Assembly: GCA_947475475.1 (NCBI GenBank)
Contig: CANJOG010000191.1
Span: 1 to 5,014, forward strand
Length of the DNA stretch: 5,014 bases
DNA from: Acetobacteraceae bacterium
GTDB taxonomy: Bacteria > Pseudomonadota > Alphaproteobacteria > Acetobacterales > Acetobacteraceae
Direction of reading: 5' to 3'
Part shown: positions 1-5,014 of the stretch, in pieces
Layout: every line of letters starts with the position of its first letter
Position numbering within the stretch: position 1 is the first letter of the stretch
Notes under the pieces: model-generated
What the model was told of the DNA's origin: nothing
The model's database searches: none
The model's input: only the letters and a program-made list of their open reading frames with translations
Made by a program: the position numbers and the translations under genes

Positions 1-1076
1 AATTGCTCGCCTATGCACGCCAGCAGAAACTGGCGGAGGCGCCACTCGATGTGAATGCGGTGCTGCTGGACTCGGAATCGCTGCTGGCCAGTTCGGTGGG
101 GCCGTCCTGGCGCATTGTTGCGGAGTGCGCCCCAGATTTGCCGCCTGTCCTGGCCGATGCCGGGCAATTCCAGGATATGCTGATCAATCTTGTCCTCAAT
201 GCCCGCGACGCCATGCCGGAAGGCGGCGAGATCAGGCTTGCCACACGGTTCTCGCCAAACGGGGCGGGGGCATTGGGTCATGGGAGGATGCCCGACGAGC
301 CGGCACCCGGTCCATGTGTAGAAATCCTGGTCGCCGACCAAGGCGCCGGTATGGACGCCGAGACACTGGCGCCCGCCATGGAGCCATTCTTCACCACCAA
401 GCCCCCGGGGCGTGGATCGGGGCTCGGGCTGAGCCAGGTGCAGGGCACGATCCATCAGTCCGGCGGTGCGATCCGCATCGAGAGCGCGCCGGGGCAGGGG
501 ACGCGGGTCCGCCTCTACCTGCCGGTTGCCAAGGAAGCGGGACGAGGCGAAGCAGGACGAGGCGAAGCAGGACGAGGCGAAGCAGGACGGGGCGAAGCAG
601 GACGGGGTGAAGCCGGACGGGGCGAAGCGGGGCCGGGCGTCACCTTAGCCAGGACGCCAGCGATGAGCGCACCGCAGACACAACCCGTTTTGCCCACGGG
701 ACTGCGTGTTCTGGTCGTCGAGGACGAGGCGCCGGTGCGCGCCATGCTGGTCGGCATGTTGCTGGATGCGGGCTGTGCGGTGATTGAGGCGGGCGATGGG
801 GCGGAGGGGCTCGCCCGGGTGGCCGAGCAGTTGCCGGACCTGGTACTGGCCGATCTGGCCATGCCCGGCATGGACGGGGCTGAGATGGCGCGGCGGCTGC
901 GTGCGGGGGAGGCCGGCCCGTGTCCGCCTGTGGTGTTTATGACCGGCTATCCGGATGCCGAGAGAATACGCGGTGAGGCCTTTGTCTTGCGCAAGCCTTT
1001 CCGCATCAATGCCGTATTATCGATCATTCGTGAGGCACTTGAAGCAGAGTTAACCGGTGCAAATGGGCAACACTGA
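1..1076 (+). CDS. Hybrid sensor histidine kinase, C-terminal part (HATPase + receiver), 5' truncated
   Basis: Cytoplasmic signalling half of a hybrid histidine kinase; the reading frame is open to the left edge, so the start, sensor region and H-box lie outside. Numbering from the codon at position 3, residues 1-10 (LAYARQQKL) look like the end of the HisKA helix. The ATPase domain follows: N-box at about 57-71 with NARDAM, G1 box DQGAGM at 112-117, F-box EPFFTTK at 127-133 and G2 box GRGSGLGLS at 136-144. Residues 180-209 are a GRGEA repeat linker. The receiver domain spans about 233-348, with acidic pair E240/D241, phospho-acceptor D284 in LADLAMPGMDG, T314 and K331, all canonical. Family knowledge: autophosphorylation on His, then transfer to the receiver Asp, usually feeding a phosphorelay or acting as a phosphate sink. 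The signal and output partner cannot be told from here. The stop is TGA, followed by a 135-bp gap before the next gene. The family call is firm; the pathway is unknown. Confidence 0.93.
   Translation, partial: LLAYARQQKLAEAPLDVNAVLLDSESLLASSVGPSWRIVAECAPDLPPVLADAGQFQDMLINLVLNARDAMPEGGEIRLATRFSPNGAGALGHGRMPDEPAPGPCVEILVADQGAGMDAETLAPAMEPFFTTKPPGRGSGLGLSQVQGTIHQSGGAIRIESAPGQGTRVRLYLPVAKEAGRGEAGRGEAGRGEAGRGEAGRGEAGRGEAGPGVTLARTPAMSAPQTQPVLPTGLRVLVVEDEAPVRAMLVGMLLDAGCAVIEAGDGAEGLARVAEQLPDLVLADLAMPGMDGAEMARRLRAGEAGPCPPVVFMTGYPDAERIRGEAFVLRKPFRINAVLSIIREALEAELTGANGQH
541..630 (+). repeat. Six tandem 15-bp units in the kinase linker (minisatellite)
   Basis: The unit is GACGAGGCGAAGCAG. Copies start at 541, 556, 571, 586, 601 and 616. 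The first three are identical, the fourth differs by one base (GACGGGG) and the last two carry further changes. Because 15 is a multiple of three, gain or loss of a unit keeps the frame and adds or removes GRGEA (residues 180-209). The unit has no stop codon in any of the three forward frames. It sits exactly between the ATPase domain and the receiver, where a flexible, highly charged, Gly-rich linker would be tolerated. The near-identity of the first copies suggests recent expansion by slippage. Confidence 0.95.
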
Positions 1077-1120
1077 CCAAAATTGACGCGATTCCCGCAG
1101 TACAAGATTGATTCCAGCTC

Positions 1121-1136
1121 TGGCATCGTTATTGCT
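1121..1136 (+). promoter_or_regulatory. Candidate sigma-54 (RpoN) promoter for the barrel gene
   Basis: The sequence TGGCATCGTTATTGCT matches the sigma-54 pattern TGGCAC-N5-TTGCW, with one mismatch in the defined bases of the -24 element (T for C). The GG at 1122-1123 and GC at 1134-1135 are separated by exactly ten bases, the spacing this polymerase requires. Transcription would start near 1147, giving a leader of about 65 nt before the ATG at 1212. I saw no convincing sigma-70-like -35/-10 pair in the same gap. No enhancer-binding activator is visible in the window, and its upstream binding sites would have to lie in the end of the kinase gene. This is a pattern match only. Confidence 0.45.
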
Positions 1137-1159
1137 TTGTAGGCTAAGGGATCGACGCA

Positions 1160-1187
1160 CTGCACAATTTGCACATTCCCTGTGCAG
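1160..1187 (+). promoter_or_regulatory. TGCACA/TGTGCA word cluster: possible operator or leader hairpin
   Basis: TGCACA occurs at 1161-1166 and 1170-1175, and its complement TGTGCA at 1181-1186. The outer pair gives 7-bp arms (CTGCACA/TGTGCAG) with a 14-nt loop; the inner pair gives TGCACA-TTCCC-TGTGCA, with 6-bp arms and a 5-nt spacer. The two pairings are mutually exclusive. The inner one is followed by GGGC and TTTTT (1190-1194), so it could also be a weak terminator for the kinase gene or an attenuator. The cluster ends 8 bp before the ribosome-binding site of the next gene, so a protein bound to the DNA or a hairpin in the RNA could affect its expression. Its function is not known. Confidence 0.4.
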
Positions 1188-1211
1188 GGCTTTTTGGGAG
1201 TTTTGAGTCAG

Positions 1212-2447
1212 ATGACACAGAGTACACGCACCAGTTTCCGGTCCGCATTGCTGCGGACAGCTTCCGGCGTCGGCCTGGCGGCCGTGATTGCCGCCGTCGC
1301 GGCGCCTGGCGCGCGCGCCGAAATGCCTGGCTGGATGGGCGACGTCAAACTTGGCGTCCAGGTCCAGGCCGGTATGCTGATCAATACGGACACGGCCGGC
1401 AGCGGGGTACAATTTGGGCATCTGTTCACGGACCGGGCAAATGTGCCGACCCTGAACCAGTCGCTCTTCACCCTGTCCAAGACGGTCGATCCGAAGGCTG
1501 AGGGTTTCGACTGGGGCTTTAAGCTGCAGGGCATGGTTGGCTCCGACGCCCGCTTCACCCGCTTCATGGGCTTTGGCAATACGGCACAGACCAGCCGCGT
1601 CCAGCTTGACCTGATGGAAGCCAATCTCTCCTTCCATCTGCCCGTGGTCACCGAGGGCGGCGTCGATCTGAAAGTCGGCCTGTATCCGACGCCGATCGGC
1701 TACGAGACGATCGATCCGAGCACCAATCCGTTCTACACCCACTCCTATATCTTCAACTTCGGCATCCCGCTGAAGCATGCCGGCGCCTATGCCATTGTGC
1801 ATGCCACTGACCTGATCGACGTTTATGCCGGCGCCGATACCGGCATGCAGACCACCTTCGGCAAGGGCGACAATAACCGCGCCGCGGCCGGCCTCTTCGG
1901 TCTGCAGTTCAATTTCGCCGATGCCGACCTGACCATCCTGGCACTGAGTCATTTCGGTGCGGAGAATGCGCGCGTCGTCGATCCGTCGCAGAAGCTGCGC
2001 TATGAGAACGATGCCGTCATCACCTACAAGAAGGGTTCCTATACCTTCGTGACCGAGCTGAACTGGATTCACGACGATTTCGGCAAGGCCAATGCCTATG
2101 GCATCGCGCAATATGTGAGCTACACGGTCAATGACAGCCTGGCGCTGAACCTGCGCGCCGAGTTCTTCCATGACGACAAGGGCTTCTTCGTCGCTGCCTT
2201 CCCGGGCAACAACGATTTCGTCCAGGCCGAGCTCGGCCGTCCGAACGGCTCGTTCGGCGTCGGCAAGGCGAGCTACGGTTCGTTGACGGTGGGCGCTTCC
2301 TACAAGCCGCCAGGACTGGGTGACTTCAACGTCCTGGTGCGTCCGGAACTGCGCTACGACCGCGAACTCTCCGGCAAGAAGGCCTATAATGGCGGCCGCG
2401 ACAAGGGCGCTCTGACCCTCGCTGCTGACGTCATCTTCGGCTTCTGA
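1212..2447 (+). CDS. Outer-membrane beta-barrel protein, Bbp2/OmpL-like porin family
   Basis: A secreted outer-membrane protein of 411 residues, probably a porin or related barrel; the substrate is unknown. I chose the ATG at 1212 because it starts a classic signal peptide: a basic N-terminus (R6, R10, R15), a hydrophobic core at about 19-31 and a cleavage site ARA|E after residue 36. GGGAG at 1196-1200 lies 11 nt upstream, a little far. An in-frame GTG at 1182 would add ten residues and lies inside the inverted repeat, so it is less likely. The mature protein shows alternating hydrophobic/polar strands, GLYPTPIGYE at 156-165, the stretch at 170-194 with NPFYTHSY and HAGAY, LRAEFFHDD near 314-322 and RPELRYD at 377-383, all typical of this family. 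It ends in ...DVIFGF, and the terminal Phe is the usual barrel-assembly signal. It has its own candidate promoter upstream and a strong terminator downstream, so it is probably monocistronic. The family is assigned from remembered motifs. Confidence 0.88.
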   Translation: MTQSTRTSFRSALLRTASGVGLAAVIAAVAAPGARAEMPGWMGDVKLGVQVQAGMLINTDTAGSGVQFGHLFTDRANVPTLNQSLFTLSKTVDPKAEGFDWGFKLQGMVGSDARFTRFMGFGNTAQTSRVQLDLMEANLSFHLPVVTEGGVDLKVGLYPTPIGYETIDPSTNPFYTHSYIFNFGIPLKHAGAYAIVHATDLIDVYAGADTGMQTTFGKGDNNRAAAGLFGLQFNFADADLTILALSHFGAENARVVDPSQKLRYENDAVITYKKGSYTFVTELNWIHDDFGKANAYGIAQYVSYTVNDSLALNLRAEFFHDDKGFFVAAFPGNNDFVQAELGRPNGSFGVGKASYGSLTVGASYKPPGLGDFNVLVRPELRYDRELSGKKAYNGGRDKGALTLAADVIFGF

Positions 2448-2470
2448 TTTCCGACTGGCTTTTCCCGCTA

Positions 2471-2499
2471 GGAGTGGCGTCTCCTCCCAACGCCGCTCC
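2471..2499 (+). other. Stem-loop in the 3' untranslated region of the barrel gene
   Basis: GGAGTGGCGT (2471-2480) can pair with ACGCCGCTCC (2490-2499), giving ten pairs including one G-U, around a 9-nt loop CTCCTCCCA. No T-run follows on either strand, so it is not a terminator by itself. It lies between the stop codon at 2447 and the terminator at 2520 and may protect the mRNA 3' end or act as an accessory hairpin. The structure is seen; the role is inferred. Confidence 0.45.
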
Positions 2500-2519
2500 G
2501 ACGGGATCTTCTTCGCGTG

Positions 2520-2555
2520 AAACGCTCAGCCCCTTGGCTGGGCGTTTTGCGTTTT
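2520..2555 (+). terminator. Rho-independent terminator of the barrel gene
   Basis: AAACGCTCAGCC (2520-2531) pairs with GGCTGGGCGTTT (2536-2547) over 12 bp with one G-U pair, closed by the 4-nt loop CCTT. A T-rich tail TTTTGCGTTTT follows at 2545-2555. It lies 72 bp after the stop of the barrel gene. The A/T ends of the stem would give only a short T-tract on the minus strand, so it mainly serves plus-strand transcripts. Confidence 0.85.
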
Positions 2556-2574
2556 GGGATGATGCTGGCCGATG

Positions 2575-2601
2575 CCATGGCGCGTTGAACGCGACCCATG
2601 G
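2575..2601. repeat. Imperfect dyad with flanking CCATGG words
   Basis: CCATGG at 2575-2580 and again at 2596-2601 flank the inner inverted pair CGCGTT-G-AACGCG (2581-2593); two extra bases break the overall symmetry. The inner loop of one base is too short for an RNA hairpin, so as DNA it would be a near-palindrome. It lies between the two convergent terminators and has no obvious gene to control. No function is assigned. Confidence 0.3.
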
Positions 2602-2635
2602 TATCGCCGCGCGGTCCATTCAGGGCCTGATACAG

Positions 2636-2682
2636 AAAAGCCCAGCGAGGCAGCGCCGGGATGCGGCACTGCCTCGCTGGGC
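2636..2682 (-). terminator. Rho-independent terminator of the purL-bolA-grxD transcript
   Basis: Read on the minus strand, GCCCAGCGAGGCAG (2682-2669) pairs perfectly with CTGCCTCGCTGGGC (2653-2640), a 14-bp GC-rich stem. The 15-nt loop can form three more pairs inside. TTTT (2639-2636) follows directly, then CTGTATC. It begins 28 bp beyond the stop codon of the glutaredoxin gene. The T-tract is short, but the stem is very stable and the position is right for the end of the minus-strand operon. Confidence 0.78.
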
Positions 2683-2710
2683 CCTGTTGGTCCAGATCAG
2701 CCGGAAGGTT

Positions 2711-3049
2711 TCAGGCGGTCGCCTGCGGCGCCACACCCTTTTCGGTCAGCACCGTCTCCAGCTCGCCGCTCTGATACATCTCGGTCACGATGTCGCAGCC
2801 GCCGATGAACTCGCCCTTGATGTAGAGCTGCGGGATGGTCGGCCAATTGGCGAACTGCTTGATCCCGTCGCGCAGCTCGGCGTCCTCAAGGATATTGGCG
2901 GTGGCGAAGGGGACCTTCAGGTGCTGGAGAATCTGCACCACGCGGGCCGAGAAGCCGCATTGCGGGAAGGCCGCATTGCCCTTCATGTAGAGCATGACAT
3001 CGTTGGTGGAGATGTCGGACTGGATGCGGTCGAACACGGGATTGCTCAT
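2711..3049 (-). CDS. grxD: Monothiol CGFS glutaredoxin (Grx4 type)
   Basis: A cytoplasmic monothiol glutaredoxin of 112 residues, close to the roughly 115 of E. coli GrxD. Proteins of this class bind a [2Fe-2S] cluster with glutathione and deliver or store it, often as a complex with BolA-type proteins. Visible marks are K23 in MKG, the active-site CGFS at 31-34 within FPQCGFSARVV, the WPTIPQLY segment with the conserved cis-Pro at 73, and GGCD at 83-86, which binds glutathione. A single glutaredoxin domain fills the whole protein. The ATG has a GGAG site 7 nt upstream, and that site overlaps the TAG stop of the bolA-type gene, so the two are likely translationally coupled across a 10-bp gap. 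It is the last gene of the minus-strand group and is followed by a terminator. Confidence 0.96.
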   Translation of the reverse strand: MSNPVFDRIQSDISTNDVMLYMKGNAAFPQCGFSARVVQILQHLKVPFATANILEDAELRDGIKQFANWPTIPQLYIKGEFIGGCDIVTEMYQSGELETVLTEKGVAPQATA

Positions 3050-3062
3050 AATTTAGCTCCTA
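3050..3062 (-). promoter_or_regulatory. Ribosome-binding site of grxD overlapping the bolA stop codon
   Basis: On the minus strand TAGGAGCTAAATT precedes the grxD ATG. The bolA stop TAG (3062-3060) shares its last base with the GGAG (3060-3057). A ribosome finishing bolA would therefore sit on the grxD start region, which suggests coupled translation and matched amounts of the two partner proteins. Confidence 0.75.
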
Positions 3063-3290
3063 AGGCGCAGAGGTCTGAAGGGCGAGCGCATGCAGTTCCC
3101 CGCCCATGCGGCCGCGCAATGCCGCATAGACCATCTGGTGCTGCTGGACGCGCGAGCGTCCACGGAAGGCTTCGCTGACCACCTTGGCCGCATAGTGGTC
3201 GCCATCGCCGGCAAGATCCTCGATGCTGACCACGGCGTCGGGAAAGGTTTCCTTGATCAGGCTCTCGATCGCGCCCGGTGACATCGCCAT
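3060..3290 (-). CDS. bolA: BolA/IbaG-family protein, partner of the CGFS glutaredoxin
   Basis: A small BolA-fold protein of 76 residues, nearer in size to IbaG (YrbA) than to E. coli BolA at about 105. Family members bind monothiol glutaredoxins and share a bridged [2Fe-2S] cluster, with a role in iron-sulfur cluster delivery. Diagnostic features are GDGDHYAAKVVS at about 28-39, FRGRSRVQQHQMVYAAL at 42-58 with the conserved His51, and ELHALALQT at 65-73 with the near-invariant His67. The ATG at 3290 is preferred because AAGGAG (3305-3300) lies 9 nt upstream; the second Met (codon 3) would be 15 nt away. It lies 29 bp after purL and 10 bp before grxD. The gene symbol follows common use in alphaproteobacterial annotations; ibaG-like would be equally fair. 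Confidence 0.93.
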   Translation of the reverse strand: MAMSPGAIESLIKETFPDAVVSIEDLAGDGDHYAAKVVSEAFRGRSRVQQHQMVYAALRGRMGGELHALALQTSAP

Positions 3291-3299
3291 ACGGCGTAA

Positions 3300-3305
3300 C
3301 TCCTT
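3300..3305 (-). promoter_or_regulatory. Ribosome-binding site AAGGAG that fixes the bolA start
   Basis: AAGGAG on the minus strand is a six-base Shine-Dalgarno match in the 29-bp gap after purL. Its 9-nt spacing to the ATG at 3290 decides between the two possible Met codons (1 and 3) in favour of the first. Confidence 0.8.
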
Positions 3306-3319
3306 GAGTATTGGGTGGC

Positions 3320-5014
3320 TCAGCCCATCAGGGTCGGGAAAAACGCCTGATGCGCCGCGCGCAGCGATTGTAGCGAGATGGGTTGGCGCCCTGCCAGTGT
3401 CAATTCGCCGCCCGCAATTGTGCGCCCCAGTTTTTGCGCGGGAATACCGGCCTCAGCGGCTGCGCCGAGCAGCGAGGCCGCATCGGCAACGGCCACGACA
3501 TAGCGGGACTGCTCCTCGCCAAACCAGAAGGCGTGCGGCGCGAGACCATCCGGCGCGGCGTCCAGCGCCAAACCGACCGAGCCTTCCATCGCCATCTCGG
3601 TCAGCGTGACGAGCAGGCCGCCATCGGAGACGTCATGGCAGGCGCGGATCGTGCCATCGAGGATACGGGCGCGAACGAAATCGCCATTGGCGCGTTCGGC
3701 GGCGAGGTCCACCGGCGGCGGTGCACCGGCCTCGCGGCCAAGGATTTCGCGCAGCCAGATCGACTGGCCGAGCCATCCTTTGGGCTCGCCGATGAGCACC
3801 AGGTCCAAGTTGGCGGGCGCTGCGATGCCCACCGCCTGGGCCGCATCCTCCAGCACGCCGAGGCCACCGATGGCCGGCGTCGGCAGGATGCCCTTGCCCT
3901 CAGTCTCATTGTAGAGACTGACATTTCCGGACACGACCGGGAAGTCGAGTGCGATGCACGCCGCCGCCATGCCTTTGATGGCGGAGGCGAATTGGCCCAT
4001 GATCTCCGGCTTTTCGGGGTTGCCAAAATTCATGTTGTCGGTGATCGCCAGCGGGCGCGCGCCGGTTGCGGTGATGTTGCGCCAGGCCTCGGCGACAGCC
4101 TGCGCACCGCCGGCTTCGGGATCGGCCAGGCAATAGCGTGGCGTGCAATCGGTGGTGATGGCGAGCGCGCGCTTCTTGCCCTCGATGCGGACAATGGCGG
4201 CATCGGCGGCGCCGGGGCGCTTGACTGTCTGACCACCGACGGTGCTGTCATACTGGTCCCACACCCAGGCGCGGCTGGCGATATCGGCACAGCCGATCAG
4301 CTTGAACAAGGCGGCTTCGATGCCCACCGGATCGGCGGGCGGGGCGATGACGGGCTGCTTGGGCGTGTCGGCGGTCGGGCGGTGATAGAGCGGGGCGGCA
4401 TCGGCCAGCGGGTCGAGCGGGATATCGGCTTCTGTGCGGCCCTGATGGGTGATGACGATGCGGCCAGTATCGGTGATATGGCCAATGACGGCGAAATCCA
4501 GTTCCCATTTGCGGAAGATGGCGGACGACATTTCCTCGGCACCCGGACGCAGCACGATGAGCATGCGCTCCTGCGATTCCGAGAGCATCATCTCATAGGC
4601 GGACATGCCGGTTTCGCGCTGCGGCACGTGGTCGAGGTCGAGTTGGATGCCCACGCCGCCCTTGCCGGCCATCTCGACCGAGGAGGAGGTCAGGCCCGCG
4701 GCGCCCATATCCTGGATGGCGACGATGGCATCGGTTGCCATCAACTCCAGGCAGGCCTCGATCAGCAGCTTTTCGGTGAACGGGTCCCCCACCTGCACGG
4801 TTGGGCGCTTTTCCTCGGAATCCTTGCCGAATTCGGTGCTCGCCATGGTGGCGCCATGGATGCCGTCCCGCCCGGTCTTGGAACCGACATAGACGACCGG
4901 ATTGCCGATGCCGGCAGCCGCCGAGAGGAAAATGCGGTCGGCCGGCGCGATGCCGACGGTCATCGCATTGACCAGCGGGTTGCCGTTATAGGCCGGGTGG
5001 AAATTGATCTCGCC
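3320..5014 (-). CDS. purL: Phosphoribosylformylglycinamidine synthase subunit PurL, 5' truncated
   Basis: The large subunit of FGAM synthase, which converts FGAR, ATP and glutamine-derived ammonia to FGAM in purine synthesis; it works in the cytoplasm with PurQ (glutaminase) and PurS. The frame runs off the right edge, and 564 C-terminal residues are visible. Small-type PurL proteins have about 740, so roughly 175 are missing. From the visible end, PAYNGNPLVNAM opens the fragment, then KTGRDGIHGATMAS near 46-59, GDPFTEK at 76-82, QDMGAAGLTSS at 101-111 and MLSESQERML at 143-152 (first half). The second half has DQYDSTVGGQTVKRPGA near 253-269, DNMNFGNPEKPEIMGQF at 326-342, SGNVSLYNET at 362-371 and HDVSDGGL at 460-467. 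These are the nucleotide and magnesium binding regions of the two AIRS-type halves. An ATG at 4963 is internal, because family sequence continues upstream of it. No frameshift is seen. It leads a tight group with bolA and grxD, a neighbourhood known in alphaproteobacteria. Confidence 0.97.
   Translation of the reverse strand, partial: GEINFHPAYNGNPLVNAMTVGIAPADRIFLSAAAGIGNPVVYVGSKTGRDGIHGATMASTEFGKDSEEKRPTVQVGDPFTEKLLIEACLELMATDAIVAIQDMGAAGLTSSSVEMAGKGGVGIQLDLDHVPQRETGMSAYEMMLSESQERMLIVLRPGAEEMSSAIFRKWELDFAVIGHITDTGRIVITHQGRTEADIPLDPLADAAPLYHRPTADTPKQPVIAPPADPVGIEAALFKLIGCADIASRAWVWDQYDSTVGGQTVKRPGAADAAIVRIEGKKRALAITTDCTPRYCLADPEAGGAQAVAEAWRNITATGARPLAITDNMNFGNPEKPEIMGQFASAIKGMAAACIALDFPVVSGNVSLYNETEGKGILPTPAIGGLGVLEDAAQAVGIAAPANLDLVLIGEPKGWLGQSIWLREILGREAGAPPPVDLAAERANGDFVRARILDGTIRACHDVSDGGLLVTLTEMAMEGSVGLALDAAPDGLAPHAFWFGEEQSRYVVAVADAASLLGAAAEAGIPAQKLGRTIAGGELTLAGRQPISLQSLRAAHQAFFPTLMG

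Noticed and set aside
541..630. CRISPR array or mobile-element end
   Set aside because: The units are only 15 bp, directly adjacent without spacers, and read in frame within a coding sequence.
515..871. Minus-strand open frame with ASPRP repeats
   Set aside because: This is only the reverse reading of the 15-bp tandem repeat; low-complexity translation and no independent support.
1182..1211. GTG start 30 bp upstream for the barrel protein
   Set aside because: It lies within the inverted repeat, lacks a ribosome-binding site and would put ten uncharged residues ahead of a signal peptide that already starts well at the ATG at 1212.
1050..2171. Long open frame of 373 codons on the minus strand, opposite the barrel gene
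   Set aside because: It is antisense to a gene with a signal peptide and clear barrel motifs. Its translation shows no recognisable domain, and GC-rich codon use commonly leaves the opposite strand open.
2474..3178. Open frame of 234 codons on the plus strand, across the intergenic region and opposite grxD and bolA
   Set aside because: It runs through two terminators and opposite two well-supported genes, and the translation has no family resemblance.
4961..4963. ATG as the start of purL
   Set aside because: The codons upstream to the window edge keep encoding conserved PurL sequence (PAYNGNPLVNA), so this Met is internal and the gene continues outside.

Overview
The window is GC-rich bacterial chromosome, most likely from an alphaproteobacterium. 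The main evidence is the order purL-bolA-grxD on the minus strand, a layout known from that class, together with the short PurL type that works with separate PurS and PurQ. An OmpL-like (Bbp2-type) outer-membrane barrel and a PAS/HisKA-type hybrid kinase fit this. I cannot resolve the order or genus; Rhodospirillales is only a guess.

Left part, plus strand (1-2447). The window opens inside a hybrid sensor histidine kinase. The end of its dimerisation helix, the full ATPase domain and a C-terminal receiver domain are present; the sensor part and phospho-accepting His lie upstream. The linker between ATPase and receiver contains six tandem 15-bp units coding for GRGEA. A 135-bp gap follows. It holds a well-spaced sigma-54-type promoter candidate and a cluster of TGCACA/TGTGCA words. 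Then comes a gene for a secreted outer-membrane beta-barrel protein of the Bbp2/OmpL-like porin family, with a clear signal peptide and a C-terminal Phe.

Middle (2448-2710). This 263-bp stretch separates convergent genes. It holds a stem-loop, a strong intrinsic terminator for the barrel gene on the plus strand, a small imperfect dyad, and a perfect 14-bp stem followed by T residues that terminates the minus-strand operon.

Right part, minus strand (2711-5014). The purL gene (C-terminal 564 residues; its start lies beyond the right edge), a short bolA/ibaG-type gene and a monothiol CGFS glutaredoxin gene are tightly packed, with gaps of 29 and 10 bp, and probably form one transcript. PurL makes FGAM in purine synthesis. 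The BolA and CGFS glutaredoxin are known partners that share a [2Fe-2S] cluster in iron-sulfur trafficking.

There is no mobile element, CRISPR array, tRNA, rRNA or defence system visible, and most of the window is ordinary core genome. The parts most worth a second look are the kinase linker repeat with a possible internal start for a free receiver, and the leader of the barrel gene.
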